Source: CAZADA01 sp964526675 | GTDB taxonomy: Bacteria > Pseudomonadota > Alphaproteobacteria > Caulobacterales > Maricaulaceae | Length of the DNA: 64,000 nt | Direction of reading: 5' to 3' | Assembly: GCA_964526675.1 (NCBI GenBank) | Contig: CAZGLY010000002.1 | Location: 71,176 to 135,175, forward strand | In this document: piece by piece, positions 9,577-19,346 of the stretch | Numbering within the stretch: position 1 is the stretch's first letter | How the letters are laid out: the number at the start of each line of letters is the position of its first letter | The notes under the pieces: model-generated | Told to the model about the DNA's origin: nothing | What the model saw: the letters and a program-made list of their open reading frames with translations, nothing else | Databases searched by the model: none | Translations under genes and position numbers: made by a program

Positions 9577-12120
9577 TCATTCGCGGCGGGAAAGGGCATA
9601 GGCGATGACATGGCCGCCGGCGCCGTCGTAATCAGCCGCGCCTGGATAGGTGTGCACGGCGATCACCACATATTGCGTTCCGTCAATCATATAGGTGATC
9701 GGCGTGGAGCTGGCCTGGTTCGGCAGGCGGTCATGCCACAAGGTTTCACCGGTGCGGATGTCGATCGCCCGGAACGCCTTGTCGAAGGTGCCGGTCTGAA
9801 AGATCAGCCCGCCCCGTGTCGTCATCAGCCCGCCATAGATCGGCGTGCCGACTTCGAGGTCCCAGCCCTTGGCGAATCCGAGGTCGCCCGACTGCGTGAT
9901 ATTGCCGATGGCCCGGCTCCACATCAGGGTGCCGGTATTCAGATCCATGGCAAAAATCCGGCCATAGGGCGGCTCGAAGCACGGCAGAGGCAGGGCAAGG
10001 CCGGTGCCTGGGATTTCCCACCGCGACATGAACGACCGCGTGATCGAATAGCGCGGCAGACTGGGGTCCCATGCCCCCTGATCCGTGTAAGGCGTAAGCG
10101 GGCGCATCGCACTGAGCAAGCTTGATGAGGCAGGCCGGTCTTCATCGCCGTCTTCCGTCGCTGCCTCGTCTTCCGTGTCGCTGCGGGTGTAGCGGTTGCT
10201 GCCCGTGTAATAGGCCAGCATTTCAGGGCCGGTCACCATGACCACGCGGTTACCCATCATCATCGGCTGGCCGACCACAATGCCGTTATCGGTATCGACC
10301 GACACGCTCGGCCAGTTGAACCCGCCGCCATTGCCTGGATACTGGAAGGTGCCGCCCCAGGTCTCGCCGCCATGCTCGCCGCCGCCGCCGCCGCGCATCG
10401 GCGGTGTGAGATGGCCCTCATACCGCATCTTGCGGTATTCGATCCGGCAATGCAGATGATCGAGCGGGGTCAGCCCCCACATATCGCTTTCATGGCGATA
10501 GGGCCGGAAGTTCGGCAGCCCGGAGAAGGGCTGTGTCGCCGTGACGAAATCGCCTTCGACCGCGCCCTGCGGTGTCGGGCATTCGCCCTCAGGCGTGGCC
10601 TGTGACCCGTCCGGACAGTCCGTTGCCGGATAGACCGGCGTGCCGTCGCGCCGGTCCAGAACGAACAACTCGCCGCGCTTGGTCGGGACCACCAGCGCCG
10701 GAATGGGCGTGCCGTTCTTGACGATATCGACAACCGACGGTTGGGACGGGACGTCATAGTCCCAGATATCGTGATGCACCGTCTGATAGGACCAGGCCAC
10801 ATCGCCGGTGGCTCCGCGCAGGGCAATCACGGAGGAATTGAACTCTTCGTCGAAGGGCCGCCGCTTACCGCCATAATAGTCGGGTGAGGCATTGCCGGTC
10901 GGCGCGAAGATCAGATCGAGCTGCGGATCGTAGCTCATGATCGACCACATATTGGGCGTGCCCCGGGTGAAGAATTCGCCTTCCCGAGGAAACCCGCGGT
11001 CATCCGGGCGCCCCATATCCCAGGCCCAGGCGAATTGTCCCGTCATCACGTCATAGGCGCGGATCACGCCGGATACATTACCAAGTTCCTGGTTGTCCAC
11101 GACCCATCCGCCCACGGCGATCTTGTCCCCGGCGATCAGCGGCACGGAGGTGTGCATGTAGGCAATGGGATTATGAGGCTCGAACCCCTCGCGCAGATTG
11201 GTCTCGCCGCCGGTGCCGAAATCGGCGCAGGGCTCACCGGTCTCGGCATTGAGCGCGATCAAACGGGCGTCGGTCGTGCCGGTGATGATCCGGGTCCGGC
11301 AGGCCCCTCCATAGTCGGACGGCGCCTCGTAATAGCCGACACCCCGGCAACTGCGCGAGAACATGTTGTCATCGGCCAGGTCCTCGATTTCGGGGCCGGT
11401 CACCTGATTGCGTGGATTGTAGCGCCAGAGTTCCTCGCCGGAGCGCGCATCAATCGAAATCACCCGGTTGCCGGCCGTACAGAAATAAAGGCGCTCGCCA
11501 ACCTGGAGCGGTGTCGTCTTGAAGTCGTACGGCACCTGCGTGCGATAGCGCCAGACTTCTTCCAGCCCGGCGACATTCTCGGTCGTGATCTGGTCGAGCT
11601 GGGCAAAGCGGGTCCCGCCCGGTGCGTTGCCGTAATGGCGCCAGTCGGTGACCTCCGCGGGGCCAAGATCCGCCCGCTGAGTGCCCTCGGTCACGGTGTA
11701 GCGTTGGAATGCGCCAATGGTCAGCACCAGGAGGGCCGCCAGGATCGCCCCGCCGACCCAGAGCCCGCCGGTATCGGCTTTTCTGTCGCCGCCGCGCCGC
11801 ATGGCCGCGCGATACCACGGCATCAGGAACCACAGACCGACCACGGTCCAGGCGCCAAGCCGCGACAACAGCGGCAGGAACTCAAGCTGGGCTTCATAGA
11901 GCGACCATCCCACGGTGGCCACCGTGATGAGCGCGTAGAGGCGGGCGCCCCAGGGGCTCTTGCGCAAGATCAGCGCCGTCACCGCGAGCAGCCCGATCCC
12001 CGCCAGCAGGTAATACCAACTGCCTCCCAGCATCGCGAGATTGACGCCGCGCACGAGCAGATAACCGCCGATCGACCCCAGAAGCGCGGCGAACGCCCAA
12101 CTCAACACCATTGCAATCAT
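9577..12120 (-). CDS. Membrane-bound PQQ-dependent dehydrogenase (glucose/quinate dehydrogenase type)
   Basis: 847 residues, close to the ~800 of membrane quinoprotein glucose dehydrogenase. The first ~140 residues hold about five transmembrane helices. The rest is an eight-bladed quinoprotein propeller facing the periplasm (DWRHYGN, GNRVISIDARSGEELW, GWVVDNQ and PTGNASPDYYGG blades). Such enzymes oxidise sugars or polyols and pass electrons to ubiquinone. A stretch rich in Asp/Glu (about residues 640-660) and a Gly/His-rich loop are insertions. ATG 12120 follows a GGGGGGAG site. No PQQ synthesis genes are in the window. The exact substrate cannot be read from sequence. Confidence 0.9.
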   Translation of the reverse strand: MIAMVLSWAFAALLGSIGGYLLVRGVNLAMLGGSWYYLLAGIGLLAVTALILRKSPWGARLYALITVATVGWSLYEAQLEFLPLLSRLGAWTVVGLWFLMPWYRAAMRRGGDRKADTGGLWVGGAILAALLVLTIGAFQRYTVTEGTQRADLGPAEVTDWRHYGNAPGGTRFAQLDQITTENVAGLEEVWRYRTQVPYDFKTTPLQVGERLYFCTAGNRVISIDARSGEELWRYNPRNQVTGPEIEDLADDNMFSRSCRGVGYYEAPSDYGGACRTRIITGTTDARLIALNAETGEPCADFGTGGETNLREGFEPHNPIAYMHTSVPLIAGDKIAVGGWVVDNQELGNVSGVIRAYDVMTGQFAWAWDMGRPDDRGFPREGEFFTRGTPNMWSIMSYDPQLDLIFAPTGNASPDYYGGKRRPFDEEFNSSVIALRGATGDVAWSYQTVHHDIWDYDVPSQPSVVDIVKNGTPIPALVVPTKRGELFVLDRRDGTPVYPATDCPDGSQATPEGECPTPQGAVEGDFVTATQPFSGLPNFRPYRHESDMWGLTPLDHLHCRIEYRKMRYEGHLTPPMRGGGGGEHGGETWGGTFQYPGNGGGFNWPSVSVDTDNGIVVGQPMMMGNRVVMVTGPEMLAYYTGSNRYTRSDTEDEAATEDGDEDRPASSSLLSAMRPLTPYTDQGAWDPSLPRYSITRSFMSRWEIPGTGLALPLPCFEPPYGRIFAMDLNTGTLMWSRAIGNITQSGDLGFAKGWDLEVGTPIYGGLMTTRGGLIFQTGTFDKAFRAIDIRTGETLWHDRLPNQASSTPITYMIDGTQYVVIAVHTYPGAADYDGAGGHVIAYALSRRE

Positions 12121-12284
12121 GGCGATCTCCCCCCTTTGACCGATGGCGGTCTTCTGTTGTTATGCACAGTATGCACCCGGGTCGGGGCGGTTCCAAGCGC
12201 GCCGCCGCCGCAGGATGCCTCTTAAGCGTGTGATCGCGGTGTATTTGCGCGGTCTCAGTCGCCCGACCCCTTCGAGGAGCCCCC

Positions 12285-14063
12285 ATGAGCCAGCCACCGT
12301 CCCCCGAATTGACTGTCCGCGGGGTGGTGACCGGCATGATCGTCGGCGCGATCCTGACGCCCTGCAATGTCTATAGCGGCCTGAAAATCGGCTGGACGTT
12401 CAACATGTCCATCGCGGCCGCCCTGATCGGGCTCGGGGTCTGGCGGGTCGCGGAGCGTCTGGCGGGGGCCCGTCCTTGGGAGATCAAGGAAAACGCGATT
12501 GCCCAGACCACGGCGTCATCGTCCGCATCGATCATCTCAGGCGGTCTCGTCGCTCCGATTCCGGCACTGACCATTCTGACGGGCCAGACCCTGTCATGGC
12601 CGGTGATGTCCGTCTGGGTGTTCGTTGTGAGTATTCTGGGTGTTGTCGTCGCAGCGGGGTTGCGCCAGCAGATGCTGTTCCGGGAAAATCTTCCCTTTCC
12701 CAGCGGCGTTGCGACCGCCGAGACCTTGCGGGAGATCCATGCCGAGGGGCGCGAGGCGGCCATGCGGCTGCGCACCCTGCTGGCGGGGGCGGCGGCATCG
12801 GCCGGCCTAAAGCTCGCGGACGCGGTCGTCGGTCTGACGCGGTTGGCGCCGCCGGTCGCCCTGCCTGCCACTGGCGCGCTCAAGGCCGGCGGCGCGTCTT
12901 CGGTCTCGGCCACCAATCTGACTTTCGTGCTGGACCCGTCACTGCTGATGGTTGGGTTCGGGGCGATCATCGGATTGCGGGTCGGTCTGTCCATGCTGAT
13001 TGGTGCCATTGTGGCCTGGGGAATTCTCAGCCCGCTGATCCTGGCTTGGGGCTGGGTCCCGCCCGGGCCGGACGATCCCAGCGTGGCGTGGTTCGGGCCG
13101 CTGGTCGATTGGCTGCTTTGGCCCGGCGTTGCGATGATGGTGGTCTCGACCCTGACAAGTTTTGCCATCTCGCTGGGACAGATGATCCGAGGGGCCGGCA
13201 AGCGCGGTCAGCCGGGGGCGGCCGTCTCCGGTCCGCCGGAGGCCACGCTGCCCAAGCGCGCGTTCCTGTTTGGGATCGTCGCCACGCTGATCATGGCCAC
13301 GGCAGCGCAGACAACCATTTTCGGGATCGGTCTTTGGGAGGCCATCTTTGCGGTTGCTATGGCTTATCTCCTGGCGGTCGTCTCTTCGCGGGTAACCGGC
13401 GAGACCGGAATTCCACCCATCGGCGCGCTCGGCAAGATCACTCAATTGACCTATGGCGTCGTGTCGCCCGGTAATATCACCGCCAATCTGATGAGCGCGA
13501 ATGTGACCGGAGGGGCGGCGGGCCAAAGCTCGGACCTGCTCCATGATTTGCGCGCCGGGTCGATGCTGGGCGTCACACCGCGTTTCCAGATCATCGCACA
13601 GGTGTTCGGTGTACTGACGGGCAGTCTTGTCGGCACACTGGTCTACCTGACCTTGGTGCCCGATCCGGCGGCGATGCTGCTGACACCGGAATGGCCCGCT
13701 CCTGCGGTGGCGGTTTGGAAAAGCGTGGCCGAAGTGCTGGCCGAGGGGCTCGACACCATCCCGGAGGGCGCGGTCACGGCCATGATCATCGGCGCCGGGC
13801 TCGGCGTTCTGATGGGCGTGGCGGAGAAACTTCTGCCGGAGCGTATCGCACAACGCCTGCCGAGCGCCCCGGCGGCGGGGCTGGCCTTCGTGATCCCGGC
13901 TTGGAACTCGATCTCGCTGTTCCTGGGAGCATTGGCGGCGGCGGTGCTCCGAAAGGTCGCGCCGGAGTGGTCTGAGCGGCGGCTTATTGCACTGGCGGCC
14001 GGGTTGATTGCGGGCGAAAGTCTGTTCGGGATCGGTCTCGCTGCGGCGGGCCTGCTGAATTAA
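12285..14063 (+). CDS. OPT-family oligopeptide/metal-chelate transporter
   Basis: 592-residue polytopic inner-membrane protein with about 14 hydrophobic segments. The start PPSPELTVRGVVTGMIVGAILTPCNVYSGLKIGW is typical of the OPT family (NxYxGLKxGW), as is GxTGIPPIGALGKITQL in the middle. OPT proteins use proton symport to import peptides or metal chelates; the substrate here is not known. ATG 12285 is preceded by GAGGAG. The next gene begins 52 bases later and could be co-transcribed. Confidence 0.9.
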   Translation: MSQPPSPELTVRGVVTGMIVGAILTPCNVYSGLKIGWTFNMSIAAALIGLGVWRVAERLAGARPWEIKENAIAQTTASSSASIISGGLVAPIPALTILTGQTLSWPVMSVWVFVVSILGVVVAAGLRQQMLFRENLPFPSGVATAETLREIHAEGREAAMRLRTLLAGAAASAGLKLADAVVGLTRLAPPVALPATGALKAGGASSVSATNLTFVLDPSLLMVGFGAIIGLRVGLSMLIGAIVAWGILSPLILAWGWVPPGPDDPSVAWFGPLVDWLLWPGVAMMVVSTLTSFAISLGQMIRGAGKRGQPGAAVSGPPEATLPKRAFLFGIVATLIMATAAQTTIFGIGLWEAIFAVAMAYLLAVVSSRVTGETGIPPIGALGKITQLTYGVVSPGNITANLMSANVTGGAAGQSSDLLHDLRAGSMLGVTPRFQIIAQVFGVLTGSLVGTLVYLTLVPDPAAMLLTPEWPAPAVAVWKSVAEVLAEGLDTIPEGAVTAMIIGAGLGVLMGVAEKLLPERIAQRLPSAPAAGLAFVIPAWNSISLFLGALAAAVLRKVAPEWSERRLIALAAGLIAGESLFGIGLAAAGLLN

Positions 14064-14115
14064 TGGCATAAATCTGGCCGCCAACCGGCGCCAATACACA
14101 GGGCGAGGAACAGCC

Positions 14116-15543
14116 ATGGCGGTATTCGAGACGGATTACTGCGTGATCGGAACAGGCGCGGTCGGCATGGCCTTTGTCGATACGCTGCTCACGCAGACCG
14201 ATGCCGATGTGGTGATGGTTGACCGGCATCACATGCCGGGCGGCCATTGGAACGACGCTTATCCCTTCGTGCGGCTTCATCAGCCGTCGGCGTTTTACGG
14301 TGTCCCGTCGATCCCGCTGGGATCGGACCGGATCGACGCGGACGGTTACAATAAGGGCTATTACGAGCTTGCGTCGGGACCGGAGGTTCTTGCCCATTTC
14401 GACCGGGCCATGCGCGAACGGTTCCTGGCATCCGGCAGGGTCCGCTATCTGCCCATGCATGACGCGCTCTGGGATGCGCAAAGCCTTCAATCGGGGCGCA
14501 TCACGGTCCGGTCCCTGCTGTCCGACGCCACCCATGAGGTGACGGCGCGCAAGCGCATCGTGGATGGCACCTATTTCGGCACGACCGTTCCGTCTACGCA
14601 TCAGCGCAAATTCTCAGTCGCGGACGGGGTTACCTGCATCGCGCCCAATGATCTGCCGCGCCTGGCGCCGTCCTTTCGTCGGTTCACGATCCTGGGTGGC
14701 GGCAAGACCGGCATGGATGTCGGTGTCTGGCTGCTGGAGCAGGGCGCCGACCCGGACACCATCACTTGGGTCCGTCCGCGTGAGTCCTGGCTTCTGAACC
14801 GTGCCGGCACCCAGCCGGGACCGTTGTTCTTTCATGACTCTATCGGCCGGTTCGCCGCGCAGATGGAGGCCATGGCGGCGGCCCAATCGGTCGAGGATCT
14901 GTTCGACCGTCTCGAGACGGGCGGCGTGATGCTTCGCATCGATCCCGATGACCGGCCCGAGATGTTCCACTATGCGACCATCTCGATTGGCGAGGTCGAG
15001 CTGTTGCGCCGTATTCGGACAGTGATCAAGGGCCAGCGCGTGACGCGCATCGAGCCGGACCGATTGGTTTTGAGCGAGGGTACGGCCTCCGCCGATCCGG
15101 ACACGCTCTATATCGATTGCACGGCGACGGCGGTGGAAATGCGGACCGTCAAGCCGACCTTCGATGGCCGGCTGATCACCCTTCAAATGTATCGCATTCC
15201 CCAGCCGGCCTTCAGTGCGTCCTTCGTCGCCTTTATCGAGGCGCTCTTTGACAATGATGAGGACCGCAACCGGATGTGCACGCCGATCGCGCTGCCCGAT
15301 ACGGTCGCCGACTGGCTTCCCGCCACGGTCGCCAATATGACCAATCAGTACACATGGTCTCAGGATGCGCGCGTCGGCCAATGGATCGAGACTTGCCGTC
15401 TCGACGGGTTCGCCACGACGATCCGTGACGCGGATCTGGACGATCCGACCCAGCAGGCCACCCTCAAGCGGCTCCGGGAGAATGCGTTCCCCGGCGTGAT
15501 CAATCTTCAAAAGATCATCGAGGCCGGGGGCGCATCGGCCTAG
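14116..15543 (+). CDS. FAD/NAD(P)-binding oxidoreductase (flavin monooxygenase-like)
   Basis: 475 residues with two dinucleotide-binding motifs: IGTGAVGMAF near the N-terminus for FAD and ILGGGKTGMDV at about residue 195 for NAD(P)H. The PGGHWNDAYPFVRLHQPSA stretch after the first fold resembles class B flavin monooxygenases (GGxWxxxxYPxxRxHxPS). It is likely a cytoplasmic oxidoreductase or monooxygenase of unknown substrate. Start ATG 14116 follows GGGCGAGGAAC. It ends 3 bases before the convergent hydrolase gene. Confidence 0.82.
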   Translation: MAVFETDYCVIGTGAVGMAFVDTLLTQTDADVVMVDRHHMPGGHWNDAYPFVRLHQPSAFYGVPSIPLGSDRIDADGYNKGYYELASGPEVLAHFDRAMRERFLASGRVRYLPMHDALWDAQSLQSGRITVRSLLSDATHEVTARKRIVDGTYFGTTVPSTHQRKFSVADGVTCIAPNDLPRLAPSFRRFTILGGGKTGMDVGVWLLEQGADPDTITWVRPRESWLLNRAGTQPGPLFFHDSIGRFAAQMEAMAAAQSVEDLFDRLETGGVMLRIDPDDRPEMFHYATISIGEVELLRRIRTVIKGQRVTRIEPDRLVLSEGTASADPDTLYIDCTATAVEMRTVKPTFDGRLITLQMYRIPQPAFSASFVAFIEALFDNDEDRNRMCTPIALPDTVADWLPATVANMTNQYTWSQDARVGQWIETCRLDGFATTIRDADLDDPTQQATLKRLRENAFPGVINLQKIIEAGGASA

Positions 15544-15546
15544 GCG

Positions 15547-16431
15547 TCAGTCACCGGTGCCGGCAGGCGCTGCCAGGTCCGCCAGCCATTCGAACGTTCG
15601 GACCGTGACGGTCTCGCCCGGCGTGCCGAATTCGCGATTGATGCTGGCATGGGTGTGATCCGCCCCGATCGCCTCGGCCCGTCCACCGGCGGCCCGCAGG
15701 GCCGCGGCCAGACGGTTCGACTGAAACTCCGTCGCGGGCCGGCCGTTGATGTAATAGATCAGAAACGGGGGCGTGGCGCCGTCGCCCGCCCGGATCGTGG
15801 GCGACACCTGATCGCGGAAGGCCTTGTCCTTGCCGAACACCCGTTCGTAAAGCTCCAGGTTCCGGCCGCGCGCGAAATTTTCCATGTGGAAATCGATATC
15901 GTAGGCTGCGGTGTCGAGTGCGACGACACCATCAACCAGGCCATCGGTGAGCTTGTATTCCGGCGCCAGCGCCGCGAGAGCCACAAGATGAGCGCCCGCC
16001 GAATGTCCCATCAAGAACAGCTTGTCGGGATTGCCGCCATACGCGGCAATGTTCTCATGGGCCCAGAGCACTGCGGCGGCCACATCGCCGGCCTGTGCGT
16101 CCGGATCGGCGCGGCCTTCTTCCATCTGATAGTTGATGGTCACGAACAGCCATCCAGCATCGGCGAAGGCCTGGGGCTTTTTCCAGGTACGGGATTTGTC
16201 GCCCCGCATCCAGCCGCCGCCATGGGCAAAGATCATGACGGGCCGGTCGGTGCCGTCCGCGGTGCCGTAGATGTCCAGGAGCCGGCCCTCCGGCTCTGCG
16301 GCCGCGTAGGCGACATCGCGGGCAAGCAAGAGGCTGTCATCGGCGCGGGCCGGCGTGCCGGCGGCCATGACAAGGACAAGAACAAGCGCAAACAGGGACA
16401 GGGCAAACAGGGACGGGGCAAACCGGCACAT
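15547..16431 (-). CDS. Secreted alpha/beta hydrolase (carboxylesterase, HGGGW type)
   Basis: 294 residues with a cleavable signal peptide (residues 1-30, ending AGTPARA). The oxyanion motif HGGGW is at about 70-74 and the nucleophile elbow GHSAG places Ser at about 144; a candidate catalytic His lies in DHTHAS near the C-terminus. The family cleaves carboxylic esters, and here it acts in the periplasm. ATG 16431 follows AAAGGA; an extension to 16515 overlaps a palindromic operator and lacks a signal. It is divergent from the DUF3604 gene, and the shared upstream region holds operator copy 1 (16504-16516), so it likely belongs to the GntR-controlled island. Confidence 0.88.
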   Translation of the reverse strand: MCRFAPSLFALSLFALVLVLVMAAGTPARADDSLLLARDVAYAAAEPEGRLLDIYGTADGTDRPVMIFAHGGGWMRGDKSRTWKKPQAFADAGWLFVTINYQMEEGRADPDAQAGDVAAAVLWAHENIAAYGGNPDKLFLMGHSAGAHLVALAALAPEYKLTDGLVDGVVALDTAAYDIDFHMENFARGRNLELYERVFGKDKAFRDQVSPTIRAGDGATPPFLIYYINGRPATEFQSNRLAAALRAAGGRAEAIGADHTHASINREFGTPGETVTVRTFEWLADLAAPAGTGD

Positions 16432-16503
16432 GGTCGATCCTTTCCGGACAGGCCGCACCGCGGAGATCCGCCGCGGGGCGTGACATTCGCTGGGCCAATG
16501 ACT

Positions 16504-16516
16504 ATTGTCAGACAAT
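16504..16516. promoter_or_regulatory. Palindromic operator copy 1 (ATTGTCAGACAAT)
   Basis: Perfect 13-base palindrome in the divergent region between the alpha/beta hydrolase (start 16431) and the DUF3604 gene (start 16575). It is the same core as the copies at 20120-20134 and 23981-23991. The form (T-TGTC-N-GACA-A) is like sites of GntR/FCD regulators, and a GntR/FCD gene lies at 19347. Confidence 0.75.
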
Positions 16517-16574
16517 TAAATGGCTGGCAAGCGGGCATGGTTCACGGGCCGCGCGACACGGGAGGAAGCCGTTC

Positions 16575-19283
16575 ATGACCAGAATTCACCACATGGCACG
16601 CCGCACGGTTCGCAATCAGAGTGTTGCCGGAACGCTCAGTGCCGCGATGATTGCCCTGTTCGCGGCATCGCCCGGTTGGGCTTCGTCATCCGCGGATATA
16701 ACGGCGCTGCCGACCGATGCGGAAATGTTCGCGGTGTCGCGTGCCGCGCCGCGTCCCGGTGAAGGCGGTATGACGCACGAGCTTCGCGCACGGATCGATG
16801 CCCTGCTGGCCGATTTCGAGGCCACGGGGTCGACGACCAATGCCAATGCCATCGAGCGGGCTCTGACTCTCTATGATTGGAGCAATGCGCTGGCCATCGA
16901 AGGCAAATGGATTCACCCGCAGATTCATTCCCTAGTCGGCGTGATCACCCAGCCCGACGGCCTGATCATCAATGAACGGGCATCGGCGGGCTATCTGACC
17001 TCGGTCGACAATTTCATCCGTGAGTTGTCCTTGCGGGAACGCCAGCCGGACGCGTTCGGACCGGTCGATCTCAAGGTGCTCACGCCCGGCGTCGTGGACT
17101 CCCATCAGAGCTTCGAGATGACCTATACGGTCGGCAGCGTGCCTATCGAGGCGGGCGGCGGGATCGTGGCGCCCAACCATTTCCGTTTCGGCGAATTCGA
17201 ATATCAGACCGACGATCCGACGACAGAGAATTACGTGACCATTCGCTCCTCGCGCGACGATGTGGTGTTGGTGCCGGATACGTTTCCGGCGTCGGGTCAG
17301 TATGCCGCGAGCCTGTTCCAGATCAATCAGCCGCGCCTGTTTTTCCGGCTTGTCGAAGGCACGTTGAACGAGGGCGATACCGTCACCGTCACATTCGGCG
17401 ATACAAGCGGCGGCTCGCCGGGCCTGCGCACCCTGCATTATTCCAACTCGGCAACCCGGTATCCGATCTGGGTGCTGACGAAGCCCCAGTCTGATGGGGG
17501 TATCCTCCACTCCCTGCCGGAACCAGCGGTCCCGCTGGCCGGTGGTCCGGCCGCGGGCGTGCGGGGCTTCGGCCCGGCGACGATCGCACCGGGCGAGGAG
17601 ATCGCCATTACGGTGCGCTCGGAAGATCTCTTCCGTAACCGGGCGGAGGGGGAAATCCCGAAGCGCTATGACATCACGTTGAACGGTGAGCCGTTCGGCA
17701 AGGTCCGCACAAAGGGCGAAGCGCTTGCCACGTTTGAGGCGTCCTTCGATGAGCCGGGTGTGTACCGGTTCGGTTTTTCCTCTCCGGACGGATCGATCAC
17801 GGGTATGTCGGATCCGATCCTTGTCCAGCCCGATGCCGCCGAACGCATTTTCTGGGGGGAAACCCATGCCCATTCCGGCTGGGCCGAGGGCCTTGGCCTT
17901 GTGGATGAGTTTTTCACCTTCGCGCGCGATGAAGCGCGGCTCGACTTCATTACATTGTCCGAGCACGGTTTGTGGATGGATCTCGGCGAATGGGCCCAGA
18001 TGAAGACGTATGTGGACGCGTTCCATGATCCGGGTACCTTCGTAACCCTTCAGGGCTATGAATACACCATCGATGCGCGGTTCGGCGGTCACCACAATGT
18101 GTTGTTCCGCGATCCGGAGACCGCAGTTCTGATTGCCCGCCAGCGTCACCCGGAAGTGCAGCTGATGCATGCGCGCATGAAGGACTCGATCCCGGTCGAG
18201 GATGTGGTCGTGGTACCCCATGCCCATCAACCCGGGGATTGGACCCGCAGCGACCGGGAGCTTGAGCGCCTCGTGGAGATCGTATCCTATCATGGCACGT
18301 TCGAGTGGTTCGGGCGGCGCTATCTCGATCGGGGCTGGGAAGTCGGATTTATCGGCTCCTCTGACGATCATGTGGGCAGCCCGGGCTATCGGCCGCGCGC
18401 TTTGGGCCGTCCGGGATCGGATAATTTCGGCGGTTTGGCCGCCGTCTATGCATCCGAAAAGACCCGCGACGCCATTTTCGACAGTCTGCGTGACCGGCGG
18501 ACTTACGCGACCAATGGCGCCCGGATCCTGCTTCAGGCGGAGCTGAACGGGCAGCCGATGGGCACCCGCCTGCCGGAGGATGCGCTGCGTTATACGGTCG
18601 CAGGTGACATTCACGGGACCGATGAAATCGCCTCCATTGCGCTCGTGAAGAACGGTGAGGACGCGCAGGTGCTCGATTTTGCCGGCGACGTGCAGGGCGG
18701 CATCATCGAAATCGCATTGCACTTCGATTCCGATCCGCGGGCGTTACGCCAGAGTTACAGGGACGCCACCTTTCAGGGCGGGCTGCGCTTCGACGGGCTC
18801 GATGTCAGCGCGGTCAAGGCGCCGGTCGCCGAAGCCCTCAATAGCCAGACCGAGTTTGCCCGGCTCACTGAGGCGGGCGATGGCGCTGCGTTTTCGCTGC
18901 GCTCCGGGGGGCGGATCAACACAATCGAGTTGTCGGTGGACGGCACACCCGATGAGGACGCGGCGGTGTCGATCGATCTGAGCCAGTCCGATCTGGTGCT
19001 CTGGGAAGACATTCCGGCCAACCCGCTCCGGCTTTCGCTCAAGGATCTGGATCAGGGGCCGATCGTCAAGCGGCTTGATGGCGACGACGGCTTCTATACA
19101 CTGACAATGCGGCGTATTTCGCGGCCCGGTCTGATGGACCGGTCCTTCGAACTGACCGATCCGGAGCCGTCCGCGCCGGGCGATTATTATTATGTCCGTA
19201 TCCGGCAAATGGATGGCGGCATGGCGTGGTCGAGCCCCTGGTGGGTTGGCGCGCCGCGCAATCGGATTGACGCGGCGGACTGA
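16575..19283 (+). CDS. DUF3604 domain protein, exported
   Basis: 902 residues with an N-terminal signal (a twin-Arg-like RRTVRNQ, then a hydrophobic run ending GWASS). The DUF3604 body starts around residue 430 with FWGETHAHSGWAEGLG, followed by FARDEARLDFITLSEHG and later IGSSDDHVGSPGYRP. These His/Asp motifs resemble a PHP-type metal-hydrolase site, so a phosphoesterase-like or other hydrolase role is possible, but the function is not established. ATG 16575 follows GGGAGGAAGCC. It is the first gene after operator copy 1; the regulator gene follows 63 bases downstream and may share the transcript. Confidence 0.88.
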   Translation: MTRIHHMARRTVRNQSVAGTLSAAMIALFAASPGWASSSADITALPTDAEMFAVSRAAPRPGEGGMTHELRARIDALLADFEATGSTTNANAIERALTLYDWSNALAIEGKWIHPQIHSLVGVITQPDGLIINERASAGYLTSVDNFIRELSLRERQPDAFGPVDLKVLTPGVVDSHQSFEMTYTVGSVPIEAGGGIVAPNHFRFGEFEYQTDDPTTENYVTIRSSRDDVVLVPDTFPASGQYAASLFQINQPRLFFRLVEGTLNEGDTVTVTFGDTSGGSPGLRTLHYSNSATRYPIWVLTKPQSDGGILHSLPEPAVPLAGGPAAGVRGFGPATIAPGEEIAITVRSEDLFRNRAEGEIPKRYDITLNGEPFGKVRTKGEALATFEASFDEPGVYRFGFSSPDGSITGMSDPILVQPDAAERIFWGETHAHSGWAEGLGLVDEFFTFARDEARLDFITLSEHGLWMDLGEWAQMKTYVDAFHDPGTFVTLQGYEYTIDARFGGHHNVLFRDPETAVLIARQRHPEVQLMHARMKDSIPVEDVVVVPHAHQPGDWTRSDRELERLVEIVSYHGTFEWFGRRYLDRGWEVGFIGSSDDHVGSPGYRPRALGRPGSDNFGGLAAVYASEKTRDAIFDSLRDRRTYATNGARILLQAELNGQPMGTRLPEDALRYTVAGDIHGTDEIASIALVKNGEDAQVLDFAGDVQGGIIEIALHFDSDPRALRQSYRDATFQGGLRFDGLDVSAVKAPVAEALNSQTEFARLTEAGDGAAFSLRSGGRINTIELSVDGTPDEDAAVSIDLSQSDLVLWEDIPANPLRLSLKDLDQGPIVKRLDGDDGFYTLTMRRISRPGLMDRSFELTDPEPSAPGDYYYVRIRQMDGGMAWSSPWWVGAPRNRIDAAD

Positions 19284-19346
19284 TCGGGATGCGTCTCGGG
19301 CGGGCTTGTCCGATTTCGGTGCCCGCTCGGCATACCGTCCTTCAGT

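Noticed and set aside
16932..18722. 596-codon - strand frame
   Set aside because: Antisense to the DUF3604 gene with no domain of its own.
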